This document shows positions 15,947 to 23,296 of a DNA stretch of 64,000 bases, one piece after another; within the stretch, counting starts at the first letter, position 1; every line of letters begins with the position of its first letter. The notes under the pieces were generated by a model. The model was not told the origin of the DNA and made no database searches. It saw only the letters and a list, made by a program, of their open reading frames with translations. The DNA lies in the NCBI RefSeq assembly GCF_002726155.1, contig NZ_PBSH01000053.1, forward strand, positions 1-64,000. Reading direction: 5' to 3'. The DNA comes from Alcanivorax sp. (GTDB taxonomy: Bacteria > Pseudomonadota > Gammaproteobacteria > Pseudomonadales > Alcanivoracaceae). Both the position numbers and the translations under genes were made by a program.

Positions 15947-16459
15947 ATGTCCAAACCTGCGGCTGAATTCGAGCCCCTGGCGCTGGCGGTGCTGACGGTG
16001 AGTGATACCCGCACCCCACAAACCGATACCTCCGGCGATCTGTTGGTGCAGCGCCTGGAAGACGCGGGCCATACCCTGGCCGCTCGCCAGATCGTCAAGG
16101 ACGATGTGTACCAGCTGCGCAAGGTGGTCTCCGACTGGATTGCCGACGACAGCATCCAGATTATCCTCACCACCGGCGGTACCGGATTCTCCGGGCGAGA
16201 CTCTACTCCGGAGGCGTTGTCGGTCCTGTTCGACAAACATATCGAAGGCTTCGGTGAGTTGTTTCGCCAAGTCAGCGTGGAGGACATTGGTTCCTCCACT
16301 ATCCAGTCCCGCTGCCTGGCCGGGCTGGCCAATCGCACGGTGATCTTCTGTCTGCCCGGTTCCAACAATGCCTGCGCCACCGGCTGGGACCGCATCATTC
16401 AGGAGCAGCTGGATGCCCGGCACCGTCCCTGTAATTTTGTGGCCCAGGTGCGCCGATAA
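15947..16459 (+). CDS. moaB: MoaB molybdenum cofactor biosynthesis protein
   Basis: A 170-residue MogA/MoaB-type molybdopterin adenylyltransferase. Motifs are LTVSDTR, the TTGGTGFSGRD nucleotide/pterin loop, TPEAL and the FCLPGSNNA segment. AAGGAGAG lies eight bases before the ATG at 15947 and only one base before the ATG at 15941, so the later start is chosen. It is followed 32 bp later by moeA in the same direction; together they adenylate molybdopterin and insert molybdate. Confidence 0.9.
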   Translation: MSKPAAEFEPLALAVLTVSDTRTPQTDTSGDLLVQRLEDAGHTLAARQIVKDDVYQLRKVVSDWIADDSIQIILTTGGTGFSGRDSTPEALSVLFDKHIEGFGELFRQVSVEDIGSSTIQSRCLAGLANRTVIFCLPGSNNACATGWDRIIQEQLDARHRPCNFVAQVRR

Positions 16460-16491
16460 AACTGCCGCCGCGACGGCACCATGGAGGAAAC

Positions 16492-17733
16492 GTGCAGGAA
16501 TCCAAACAGACATTGATGCCGGTGGCAGAGGCGTTGGCGCGACTGCTGGATTCGGCGCGTCCCTTCCGGGCGGTCCGGGAGGTTCCGCTGGCCGATTGTC
16601 AGGGGCAATATCTGGCTGAGGCGGTGACCTCCCGGGTGGATGTGCCGGCGTTTGATAACGCCGCCGTGGATGGGGTGGCGCTGCGCTATGCGGACCTGGG
16701 CGAGCCGGGGCTGACCCGGCCCATGCCGCTGCGGGTGGCGGCGGGGGATGCGCCGGCGACCCTGGCGCCGGGGCAGGTGGCGCGTATCTTTACCGGTGCC
16801 CCGGTGCCTGCAGGTGCGGATACCGTGCTGATGCAGGAAGACTGTGAAATTGCGCAAACCCGGGTGCGGTTGCCGGGCAAGGATACGGTTACTGCCGGAC
16901 AGAATATTCGCCCGGCGGGGCAGGATGCCCGTTGCGATGACGTGGTGATGCAGCGTGGCGAGCGCCTCACGCCCCAGGCAGTGGGGCTGATTGCGTCAGT
17001 GGGTGTTGCGGCGGTGAAAGTGAATGCGCCGCGCGTGCTGATCCTAACCAGCGGTGATGAAATTCAGTCGCCGGAAGAAACGCCGCTACCGGGAAAAATT
17101 TTCGACAGTAATGGTCCGCAACTGACGCAGCTGTTGCAACAAAGCGGGTTTGTGAATGTGCAGCGCGAGCACCTGCCCGATGATCCGGCCATTATTCGCA
17201 ATACCCTCACTCGGCTGCTCACCGATTCCGCACAGCGCCCGGATGTGATTATTTCCACCGGCGGCGTCTCCGTGGGTGAAGAGGATCACCTGCGAGCGGT
17301 GCTGGCGGAACATGGTGAACTGGATTTCTGGCGGTTGGCAATCAAGCCGGGCAAGCCGTTCACTTACGGGCGTATTGATGACATTCCGTTTTTTGGCTTG
17401 CCGGGCAACCCGTCGGCTGTGTTGGTGTGTTACCTGATGCTGGTGCTGCCCGCTCTGCGCCGCTCTTGTGGTGCTGATACGGTGCTGCCAACTGCCATGC
17501 CGCTACCCGTGGATTTCGCCATTAAAAAACCGGCCAAACGGCAGGAGTATCTGCGCGTACGTTGTGTACAAAAGAGCGGCAAGCTGGTGCTGGAGAAACA
17601 CCCCAATCAGAGTTCGGGAATGTTGAGTTCTGCCGTGTGGGCCGATGGCCTGGCGGTGGTGCCGGTGGGCGGCACGGTATCGCCGGGCGGTACGTTACCG
17701 TTTTTATCGTTTTCCGGGTTGCTGGGCGGATAG
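16492..17733 (+). CDS. moeA: molybdopterin molybdenumtransferase MoeA
   Basis: A 413-residue MoeA inserting molybdate into adenylated molybdopterin. It has the typical DVPAFDNAAVDGVALRYAD opening, the FTGAPVPAGADTVLMQE domain, TSGDEI, FDSNGPQL, the STGGVSVGEEDHL loop, FGLPGNPSAVLV, and a beta-barrel C-terminal domain. It starts at GTG (16492) with GGAGGAAAC just upstream. It is in one direction with moaB, phnA and cobU, although the 112-bp gap before phnA may hold a promoter. Confidence 0.93.
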   Translation: MQESKQTLMPVAEALARLLDSARPFRAVREVPLADCQGQYLAEAVTSRVDVPAFDNAAVDGVALRYADLGEPGLTRPMPLRVAAGDAPATLAPGQVARIFTGAPVPAGADTVLMQEDCEIAQTRVRLPGKDTVTAGQNIRPAGQDARCDDVVMQRGERLTPQAVGLIASVGVAAVKVNAPRVLILTSGDEIQSPEETPLPGKIFDSNGPQLTQLLQQSGFVNVQREHLPDDPAIIRNTLTRLLTDSAQRPDVIISTGGVSVGEEDHLRAVLAEHGELDFWRLAIKPGKPFTYGRIDDIPFFGLPGNPSAVLVCYLMLVLPALRRSCGADTVLPTAMPLPVDFAIKKPAKRQEYLRVRCVQKSGKLVLEKHPNQSSGMLSSAVWADGLAVVPVGGTVSPGGTLPFLSFSGLLGG

Positions 17734-17845
17734 ACGCGAGAAATCTGTTACCGGGTCAGAAATGGCCAAAAGCCATTGCTGTCACCTGCGCCCGGTTCGG
17801 GGCTATCAAATCCGCTATACTGCGCGCCCAAAAAAGGAGTATTAC

Positions 17846-18424
17846 ATGACCCTGGAATCCTCGTTGCTTGCCCGCGCCAATTCATGTTGTGAATTGTGTA
17901 GCGCGGGTAATGCCCTGGCAGTGTATGCGGTACAGCCGGAATCGGATGGCACGGCCGAGCAGAGTGTGCTGCTGTGTGAAACCTGCCAGACCCAACTGGA
18001 CAATCCGGGTAATGAAGACGCCAACCACTGGCGCTGCCTGAACGACAGCATGTGGAGCCCGGTGTCGGCGGTGCAGGTGCTGGCATGGCGTATGTTGACG
18101 CGCTTGCAGGCAGAGGGGTGGCCGCAGGACCTGCTGGATATGTTGTATCTGGATGACGACACCCTGGCCTGGGCCCAGGCCACGGGCGAAGGCCAACCGG
18201 AAGAAGCGCGGGAGCTGCACCGCGACAGTAATGGTGCCGTGCTGGAAGCGGGTGATTCGGTCACGCTGATCAAGGACCTGAATGTGAAAGGCGCCAACTT
18301 TACCGCCAAGCGCGGCACCGCGGTGCGCAATATTTCTCTGGTTCAGGATAACCCCGAGCACATTGAAGGCCGGGTAGAAGGCCAGCGCATTGTCATTCTG
18401 ACGCAATTTGTGAAGAAAAACTGA
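17846..18424 (+). CDS. phnA: PhnA/YjdM family protein
   Basis: A 192-residue member of the PhnA (YjdM) family. An N-terminal zinc ribbon is formed by CCELCSAGN and LCETCQ (two C-x-x-C pairs). The conserved C-terminal barrel is DSNGAVLEAGDSVTLIKDLNVKG followed by KRGTAVRNI and EGRVEGQRIVILTQFVKK. Despite the name, the family is not known to degrade phosphonate as such. AAGGAG precedes the ATG at 17846; the long upstream frame extension overlaps the moeA end and is rejected. Its stop overlaps the cobU start by one base. Confidence 0.88.
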   Translation: MTLESSLLARANSCCELCSAGNALAVYAVQPESDGTAEQSVLLCETCQTQLDNPGNEDANHWRCLNDSMWSPVSAVQVLAWRMLTRLQAEGWPQDLLDMLYLDDDTLAWAQATGEGQPEEARELHRDSNGAVLEAGDSVTLIKDLNVKGANFTAKRGTAVRNISLVQDNPEHIEGRVEGQRIVILTQFVKKN

Positions 18425-18948
18425 TGCCGCACAGTCTGATTCTCGGGGGCATTCGTTCCGGTAAAAGTTCATTGGCAGAAAAGCGGGTTACCGATCAAAA
18501 CGATCCGGTGGTGTATGTGGCCACGGCCACTGCGGGCGACGGTGAAATGAGTGACCGCATTCGCCGCCATCGCATGCGACGACCGGCGAGCTGGGGGTTG
18601 GTGGAAGAGCCCCTGCATCTGGGCGCCTTGCTAAACCGCCAGACCACCTTGTCACCGGCTCCCTGCGTATTGATTGACTGCATGAGCCTGTGGGTGAGCA
18701 ACCTGCTGCATGCAGGGGACGCGGCGTTTGTCCGGGAGCGGGATAGCTTTCTTGGAGCGCTGGGGCAGTACCCCGGTAATGTGGTGATCGTCAGCAATGA
18801 AGTGGGACTGGGGACCATCGGCATGGACCCGTTAACCCGCCGCTTCGCCGATGAGCTGGGCTGGCTGAATCAGTCACTGGCAAAAAAATGCGATACGGTG
18901 CTGCTGTCGGTGGCAGGGATTACGCAGACGCTTAAAGGCGAAGCATAG
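18424..18948 (+). CDS. cobU: adenosylcobinamide kinase / guanylyltransferase CobU
   Basis: A 174-residue bifunctional enzyme that phosphorylates adenosylcobinamide and transfers GMP to it, forming AdoCbi-GDP. It has the P-loop GGIRSGKSS (residues 8-16), YVATA, the guanosine-accepting histidine region IRRHRMRRPASW, DCMSLWVSNLL and VSNEVGLGTI. The length is usual. It is coupled to phnA (TGATG overlap). The downstream junction with cobC is convergent and occupied by nested repeats. Confidence 0.93.
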   Translation: MPHSLILGGIRSGKSSLAEKRVTDQNDPVVYVATATAGDGEMSDRIRRHRMRRPASWGLVEEPLHLGALLNRQTTLSPAPCVLIDCMSLWVSNLLHAGDAAFVRERDSFLGALGQYPGNVVIVSNEVGLGTIGMDPLTRRFADELGWLNQSLAKKCDTVLLSVAGITQTLKGEA

Positions 18949-18956
18949 CGCTTGCC

Positions 18957-19120
18957 GTAGGAGCGTCGCTTGCGGCGCGAACAAACCAGTTTCGAATTTC
19001 GAGAAGCGAGTTTCGAAAACCAACACATCCAGCCCGTAAGGTTTTCAAGGGGGCTGCCTTTCGCAACTCGAAACTCGTCACTCGCTGACGCGCGTTTCGC
19101 GCCTCAAGCGGCGCTCCTAC
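18957..19120. repeat. family Q inverted pair enclosing a heptad element
   Basis: The outer arms are GTAGGAGCGTCGCTTGCGGC (18957 on) with GCGAAC, and the inverse, GTTTCGCGCCTCAAGCGGCG with CTCCTAC, ending at 19120. Heptad element D sits exactly between them, suggesting insertion of one repeat family into another. Confidence 0.75.
18989..19088. repeat. heptad inverted-array element D (nested)
   Basis: Left arm: GTTTCGA at 18989, ATTTCGA at 18996, GAAGCGA at 19003 and GTTTCGA at 19010. Right arm: TCGCAAC, TCGAAAC, TCGTCAC and TCGCTGA at 19061, 19068, 19075 and 19082. The core pairs GAAAACC with GGTTTTC. Confidence 0.85.
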
Positions 19121-19130
19121 AAAAAACTGG

Positions 19131-19727
19131 CTAGCCGTGTGAGACCAGGCAGCTCAGTGTGCCAAATTCCGTTTGATCCAGCCGCACCCGGGAGCGGCAG
19201 GCGTAGGGTACCTGGAAGCCGGCCATGGCTTTGCTGGGTGCCATGCTCAGTACATGACTCAGCACCATGCGAATGACGCCGCCGTGGCAAACCAGCAGAA
19301 CTCGCTGGCCTTTCAATGTTTCCTGCCATAGCGTCCAGGCGTCACCGATGCGTTGATGAAAACCCTGAATGGTTTCCGCATTGCTCGGCGGGTGGCTTTC
19401 TGCATCGCGCCAGAAGTTGGCCTGGTGGTCGCCGTACTCCTGTGCCACCTGCTCACGGGTTTTGCCTTCCCAGTCGCCGAAGCTGATTTCCTTGAAATCA
19501 TGGGCAACGGTGAAAGGCAGGTTTTTTTCGCGGGCCAGTTCGGCGGCAAATTCCCGGCAGCGTAACAGCGGCGAGGTGAGGATGTGGTCCCACTGATCTT
19601 CTGCTTCGATGGCATCACGCATTTGCTGCCAGCCCCGCTCGCTCAGGGGGTCGTCCTTGTGGCCCCGATACATCTGACCGCCAGCCGGTTCACCATGGCG
19701 AATCAAGTCAAAAAACGTGGTGCTCAT
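19131..19727 (-). CDS. cobC: histidine phosphatase, alpha-ribazole phosphatase type
   Basis: A 198-residue histidine phosphatase family protein. The phosphohistidine motif is LIRHGEP near residue 9; LSERGWQQ, TSPLLRC, EISFGDWEGKT and the second catalytic His in VCHGGVIR complete the active site. Its place next to cobU and cobT supports the alpha-ribazole-5'-phosphate phosphatase role (Salmonella CobC) in nucleotide loop assembly. It is transcribed with cobT on the minus strand, 55 bp downstream of it. Confidence 0.85.
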   Translation of the reverse strand: MSTTFFDLIRHGEPAGGQMYRGHKDDPLSERGWQQMRDAIEAEDQWDHILTSPLLRCREFAAELAREKNLPFTVAHDFKEISFGDWEGKTREQVAQEYGDHQANFWRDAESHPPSNAETIQGFHQRIGDAWTLWQETLKGQRVLLVCHGGVIRMVLSHVLSMAPSKAMAGFQVPYACRSRVRLDQTEFGTLSCLVSHG

Positions 19728-19747
19728 TGGTATCTATTCCCGCTCAC

Positions 19748-19779
19748 GTAGGTCGTATTAGGCGTAGCCGTAATCCGAC
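19748..19779. repeat. family P palindromic repeat, single unit
   Basis: GTAGGTCGTATTAGGCGTAG followed by CCGTAATCCGAC, one arm of the pair at 6329-6416. It lies in the 55-bp gap between cobT and cobC, inside a likely operon. Confidence 0.7.
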
Positions 19780-19782
19780 AAT

Positions 19783-20838
19783 TTATCCGTTCTGATTACT
19801 CACACTGGCATCGGCAAAGGTGGCCATCCGGTTATGCAGCGCGCAGGCACTGCGTAATAGCGGTACCGCTACAGCAGCACCACTGCCTTCGCCTAATCGC
19901 AAGGACAGATCCAGCAAAGGCTTGGCATCCAATGCTTGCAGCAAGCGCTGATGTCCGGGTTCCTGTGACTGGTGGGCGAACAGCAGCCAGCTGCGTAATT
20001 CCGGGCGGAGTCGGCAGGCGGCAAGGGCCGCAGTGGTGACAATGAAACCATCCACCAATACCGGGATGCCACGCACCGCGCAGCCGATAAAGGCGCCGGC
20101 CAGAGCGGCGATTTCAAAGCCGCCCAATGAGGCCAGTGCCGCCAATGGGTCGGAGTGTTTCCCGTGACGGGCCAGCGCCTGTGTAATCACGACGATTTTG
20201 TGGGAAACCCCTTCTGGGGTCAGCCCGGTGCCGGGACCTGCGAGGGCAGCCGCGTCTTCGTCCAACAGCGCACAGGCCAGGGCAGTAGCGCTGGTGGTAT
20301 TACCAATACCCATCTCGCCACCAATAAACAGGTGAGCGTTTCGCTCGGCGGCCCGTTGGGCGGCGCGATCTCCGGCGGCGAGAGCGGCCTGCAGTTGGGT
20401 GTCGGTCATGGCGGCTTGTCGAGCCAGGTTGCGGGTGCCCGGGGCGATCTGTTCATCAATAACGCCGTCGCTAATGGGGGGTGGCGCGACGGTGCCCAGA
20501 TTGATGACGTCCAGATCGGCGTTCAGTTGTTTGGCCATAACACTGATGGCCGCCCCGCCAGTGACAAAGTTGGCAATCATTTGCCCGGTGACCACTTGAG
20601 GAAAGGCGGAAATGCCTTCTTCGCAGACGCCATGGTCAGCGGCAAACACGGCCATACTGATGCGTTCTGCGCGGGGCTGGTCTGTGGCCTGTAAGCTGGC
20701 GAGTTCGACGGCCAAAGACTCCAGGCGGCCCAGTGAGCCGGTGGGCTTGGTGAGTTGGGTCTGGCGGTGCAGGGCGGCTTGCCGGTGGCTGTCGCTGGGC
20801 GTGACAATCGGCTGTTGCCAGGGGGAAGGCGTGCTCAC
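19783..20838 (-). CDS. cobT: nicotinate-nucleotide:dimethylbenzimidazole phosphoribosyltransferase CobT
   Basis: A 351-residue enzyme making alpha-ribazole 5'-phosphate from NaMN and dimethylbenzimidazole. Motifs are LTKPTGSLGRLE, FAADHGVCEEGISAFPQ, TGGAAI, GEMGIGNTTSA and the C-terminal catalytic glutamate in LRLGEGSGAA. Start: GTG at 20838, preceded by GGAG at good spacing and giving the usual length. The open frame continues upstream to 21465 but that part is antisense to cbiB and is rejected. It is divergent from cbiB, 111 bp apart. Confidence 0.93.
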   Translation of the reverse strand: MSTPSPWQQPIVTPSDSHRQAALHRQTQLTKPTGSLGRLESLAVELASLQATDQPRAERISMAVFAADHGVCEEGISAFPQVVTGQMIANFVTGGAAISVMAKQLNADLDVINLGTVAPPPISDGVIDEQIAPGTRNLARQAAMTDTQLQAALAAGDRAAQRAAERNAHLFIGGEMGIGNTTSATALACALLDEDAAALAGPGTGLTPEGVSHKIVVITQALARHGKHSDPLAALASLGGFEIAALAGAFIGCAVRGIPVLVDGFIVTTAALAACRLRPELRSWLLFAHQSQEPGHQRLLQALDAKPLLDLSLRLGEGSGAAVAVPLLRSACALHNRMATFADASVSNQNG

Positions 20839-20949
20839 GGGCGTCTCCGGTTCGGGGCGGCGCAGGGCCGGAAAGCGGCAAATCCTCTGCCCCGCAACCG
20901 GGCGTGTCAAGTACACTGCCCGCCATCGATACCGGACAAAGACGTGGCG

Positions 20950-21882
20950 ATGATGCTTTCTGTTTCCCTGATTAGTGCGGCTGTGGCGGCGATTGTGCTG
21001 GATGCACTGGTGGGCGAGCCTCGCCGCTGGCATCCGCTGGTGGGCTTTGGCCGGGTGGCGTCGTGGCTGGAGCAGCGCTGCAACAATGGCGTACCGGGCG
21101 GTGTGGCGAAAGGCGCCTGCGCGCTGGTGCTCCTGGTGTTCCCGGTGGTGATTCTTGTCGCGCTGTTGTTGCTGTTGTTGCCGAATTGGGGCGCCTGGTT
21201 GGTGAGTGTAGTGGGTTTGTGGCTGGTCATCGGCATGCGCAGTCTGGGTGAGCATGGCCGTGCTGTGGCGAAAGCGCTGCGGGAGCAGGACTTGCCCGCG
21301 GCCAGGGAGCAGGTGGCGCGTATTGTCAGCCGTGATACCCAGGCGCTGGATGCCACCGGCGTGGCCCGGGCTGCTACCGAATCCATGCTGGAAAATGGTG
21401 CCGACGCGGTATTCGCCAGCCTGTTCTGGTTTGTGGTGGCAGGGCTGCCCGGCGCGGTATTGCATCGGCTGGTGAATACGCTGGATGCCATGTGGGGATA
21501 TCGCACGGCCCGTTTTGAACGCTTCGGCAAGGCTGCCGCGCGACTGGACGATGTACTGGCCTGGGTCCCTTCGCGGCTGACGGCACTGAGTTATGCGTTG
21601 ATCGGCGGATTGCAGGGGCGTTGTGGCTTGGCGTTACGTTGTTGGCGGCGGCAGGCGCCTGCCTGCGACAGCCCCAATGCCGGGCCGGTGATGGCCGCCG
21701 GTGCCGGGGCGTTGGGGGTGCAGCTGGGTGGGCCTGCGCCTTACCACGGTGGCTGGAAAGACAAACCCTTGCTGGGCGCAGGGCGGCCGGCAGAGGCGAA
21801 CAGCATAAACGCGGCCATTGTGCTGGTGCAGCGCAGCCTGGGGTTGTGGTGTGTGATCTTGATAGTGGGAGTGTCGGTGTGA
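20950..21882 (+). CDS. cbiB: adenosylcobinamide-phosphate synthase CbiB (CobD)
   Basis: A 310-residue integral membrane enzyme attaching aminopropanol phosphate to adenosylcobyric acid. Conserved features are LDALVGEPRRWHPLVGFGR at the N-terminus, SRDTQALDATGVARAATESMLEN, the VNTLDAMWGYRT segment, and the C-terminal GALGVQLGGPAPYHG. Four to five hydrophobic segments are visible, including a long one near residues 55-100. The start may be either of the adjacent ATGs at 20950/20953; no strong ribosome site is present. Its stop overlaps the cobD start (GTGA). Confidence 0.92.
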   Translation: MMLSVSLISAAVAAIVLDALVGEPRRWHPLVGFGRVASWLEQRCNNGVPGGVAKGACALVLLVFPVVILVALLLLLLPNWGAWLVSVVGLWLVIGMRSLGEHGRAVAKALREQDLPAAREQVARIVSRDTQALDATGVARAATESMLENGADAVFASLFWFVVAGLPGAVLHRLVNTLDAMWGYRTARFERFGKAAARLDDVLAWVPSRLTALSYALIGGLQGRCGLALRCWRRQAPACDSPNAGPVMAAGAGALGVQLGGPAPYHGGWKDKPLLGAGRPAEANSINAAIVLVQRSLGLWCVILIVGVSV

Positions 21883-22874
21883 GCGGGCTGGAGCACGGCG
21901 GGCGTTTGAATCAGGCGGTACGCCAATGGGGGATCCCGCGCAGCGACTGGCTGGATCTGTCCACCGGGATCAGCCCGTACGGTTACCCCATTCCAGCCAT
22001 TCCTGATGCCGTTTGGCAGCGGCTGCCGGAAGAGGACGATGGGCTGGATGCCGTGGCGCGTGACTGGTTAAAGCTGCCTGTCGATACCGGTTGCCTGCCG
22101 GTGGCGGGTAGTCAGCCGGCGCTGCAAACCTTGCCGGCCTTGCGGCGGCCTTGCCGGGTCGGGGTGGTGGCGCCAGCCTATGCCGAGCACGCCCGCGCCT
22201 GGCGGCAGGCGGGGCATGATGTGGTGCCGTTGGCGGCAACGGCGGTTGCAGGCACGCTGCCGCGACTGGATGTGCTGGTGTGTGTGAATCCCAATAACCC
22301 TAGCGGCGCGTTGTTACCCGCCGAGACCCTGCGGGGCTGGCATCAACAACTGGCGGGACGGGGAGGCTGGCTGGTGGTGGATGAAGCGTTTCTGGATGCC
22401 AGCAACGGTACTTCGCTGGCTGCGCAGGCGCATCAGACCGGGTTGATCGTGCTGCGTTCATTGGGCAAGTTTTTCGGTTTGGCGGGATTGCGGGCCGGAC
22501 TGATGGTGGCTGAGCCGGCGTTGTGCTCGGCCATGCAGGCTGCGCTGGGCCCGTGGGCCATGAGCCATCCAGCCCGGTATGTGATGGCGCAGGCGCTTCA
22601 GGATCGGGCCTGGCAGCAACAGCAGCGCCAGCGGTTGCGTGAGGATCGTAAACGCCTGGATGGGGTGCTGAGCGCTGCGGGATTGTCTCCCCAGGGAGAC
22701 AGTGACCTGTTTGCCTGGTGCCCGGATGATCAAGCGCAGGGGCGTTTTGAGGCACTGGCACGGCAGGGCGTTCTGGTACGTTATTTTACCGAGCCAGCGG
22801 CCTTGCGGTTTGGCTTGGCAGGCAGTGAGGTGCAATGGGATCGTTTGCGTTCAGCGCTGTCTGTGTCGGCTTGA
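21879..22874 (+). CDS. cobD: threonine-phosphate decarboxylase (CobD / Pseudomonas CobC)
   Basis: A 331-residue PLP enzyme of aminotransferase fold I that makes (R)-1-amino-2-propanol phosphate. Visible motifs are HGGRLNQA and DLSTGISPYG at the N-terminus, VCVNPNNPSG, DEAFLD, the PLP-lysine segment RSLGKFFGLAGLRAG and a C-terminal arginine in LRFGLAG. It begins with GTG at 21879 overlapping the cbiB stop, so it is coupled to the enzyme that uses its product. The frame upstream of 21879 is antisense or out-of-frame cbiB and is not part of it. Confidence 0.9.
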   Translation: MSGLEHGGRLNQAVRQWGIPRSDWLDLSTGISPYGYPIPAIPDAVWQRLPEEDDGLDAVARDWLKLPVDTGCLPVAGSQPALQTLPALRRPCRVGVVAPAYAEHARAWRQAGHDVVPLAATAVAGTLPRLDVLVCVNPNNPSGALLPAETLRGWHQQLAGRGGWLVVDEAFLDASNGTSLAAQAHQTGLIVLRSLGKFFGLAGLRAGLMVAEPALCSAMQAALGPWAMSHPARYVMAQALQDRAWQQQQRQRLREDRKRLDGVLSAAGLSPQGDSDLFAWCPDDQAQGRFEALARQGVLVRYFTEPAALRFGLAGSEVQWDRLRSALSVSA

Positions 22875-22957
22875 AGCTTTGCTCAAGGCGACGTGAGTTC
22901 CTTTCATAAAAGACTTTTGTGTTTGCTTGTTCCCCCCGCCGTTGGTATTTTCGCGCC

Positions 22958-23145
22958 ACCTTTCGGTGCCTTCCCTGAACACAGGGCGGGTTAAACGGGA
23001 AGTCGGTGGGAGCCCTTGGCTCTAAATCCGACGCTGCCCCCGCAACGGTGATTGAGTTAACGACGGTCGAAACGCCACTGTGCTTTTGCATGGGAAGGCG
23101 GCTGTCGAGAGGTTGCTCCTCGCTCATCAGCCCGGAGACCGGCCA
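22958..23145 (+). ncRNA. cobalamin (AdoCbl) riboswitch
   Basis: Begins with TTTCGGTGCCTTCCCTGAA and AGGGCGGGTTAAACGGGAA, contains GCCCCCGCAACGGTGA and GCCACTG...CATGGGAAGGCGGC, and ends with the B12-box type segment AGCCCGGAGACCGGCC (to about 23145). These are the conserved blocks of the cobalamin aptamer. It controls btuB and probably the whole btu-cob operon to cobQ. Boundaries are approximate. Confidence 0.93.
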
Positions 23146-23260
23146 GAAGGTAAGGAAGTCCTCTGCGACTTCCAACCAGGCGTTGCGGTGGGCGATGGCG
23201 GGGTATATCGGCGCGTTCGCGCCTGTCTCCCTGTGCTTGTTCTGCTGCGGCTAAATCCAG

Positions 23261-23288
23261 GCCGTGCGGGTGGGCACGGCAGAGGGGG
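23261..23288 (+). promoter_or_regulatory. hairpin adjoining the btuB ribosome binding site
   Basis: GCCGTGC and GCACGGC form a 7-bp stem (23261-23280) directly followed by AGAGGGGGA, the btuB ribosome site. A second hairpin, GGAAGTC/GACTTCC, is at 23153-23172. With no T-run after either hairpin, a translational expression platform is more likely than termination; this is inference. Confidence 0.5.
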
Positions 23289-23296
23289 ATCTTCCG

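Noticed and set aside
20839..21465. N-terminal extension of the cobT reading frame to 560 residues
   Set aside because: The added part is antisense to cbiB, low-complexity (His/Gln/Arg-rich), and the standard CobT N-terminus starts at the GTG at 20838 with a ribosome site.
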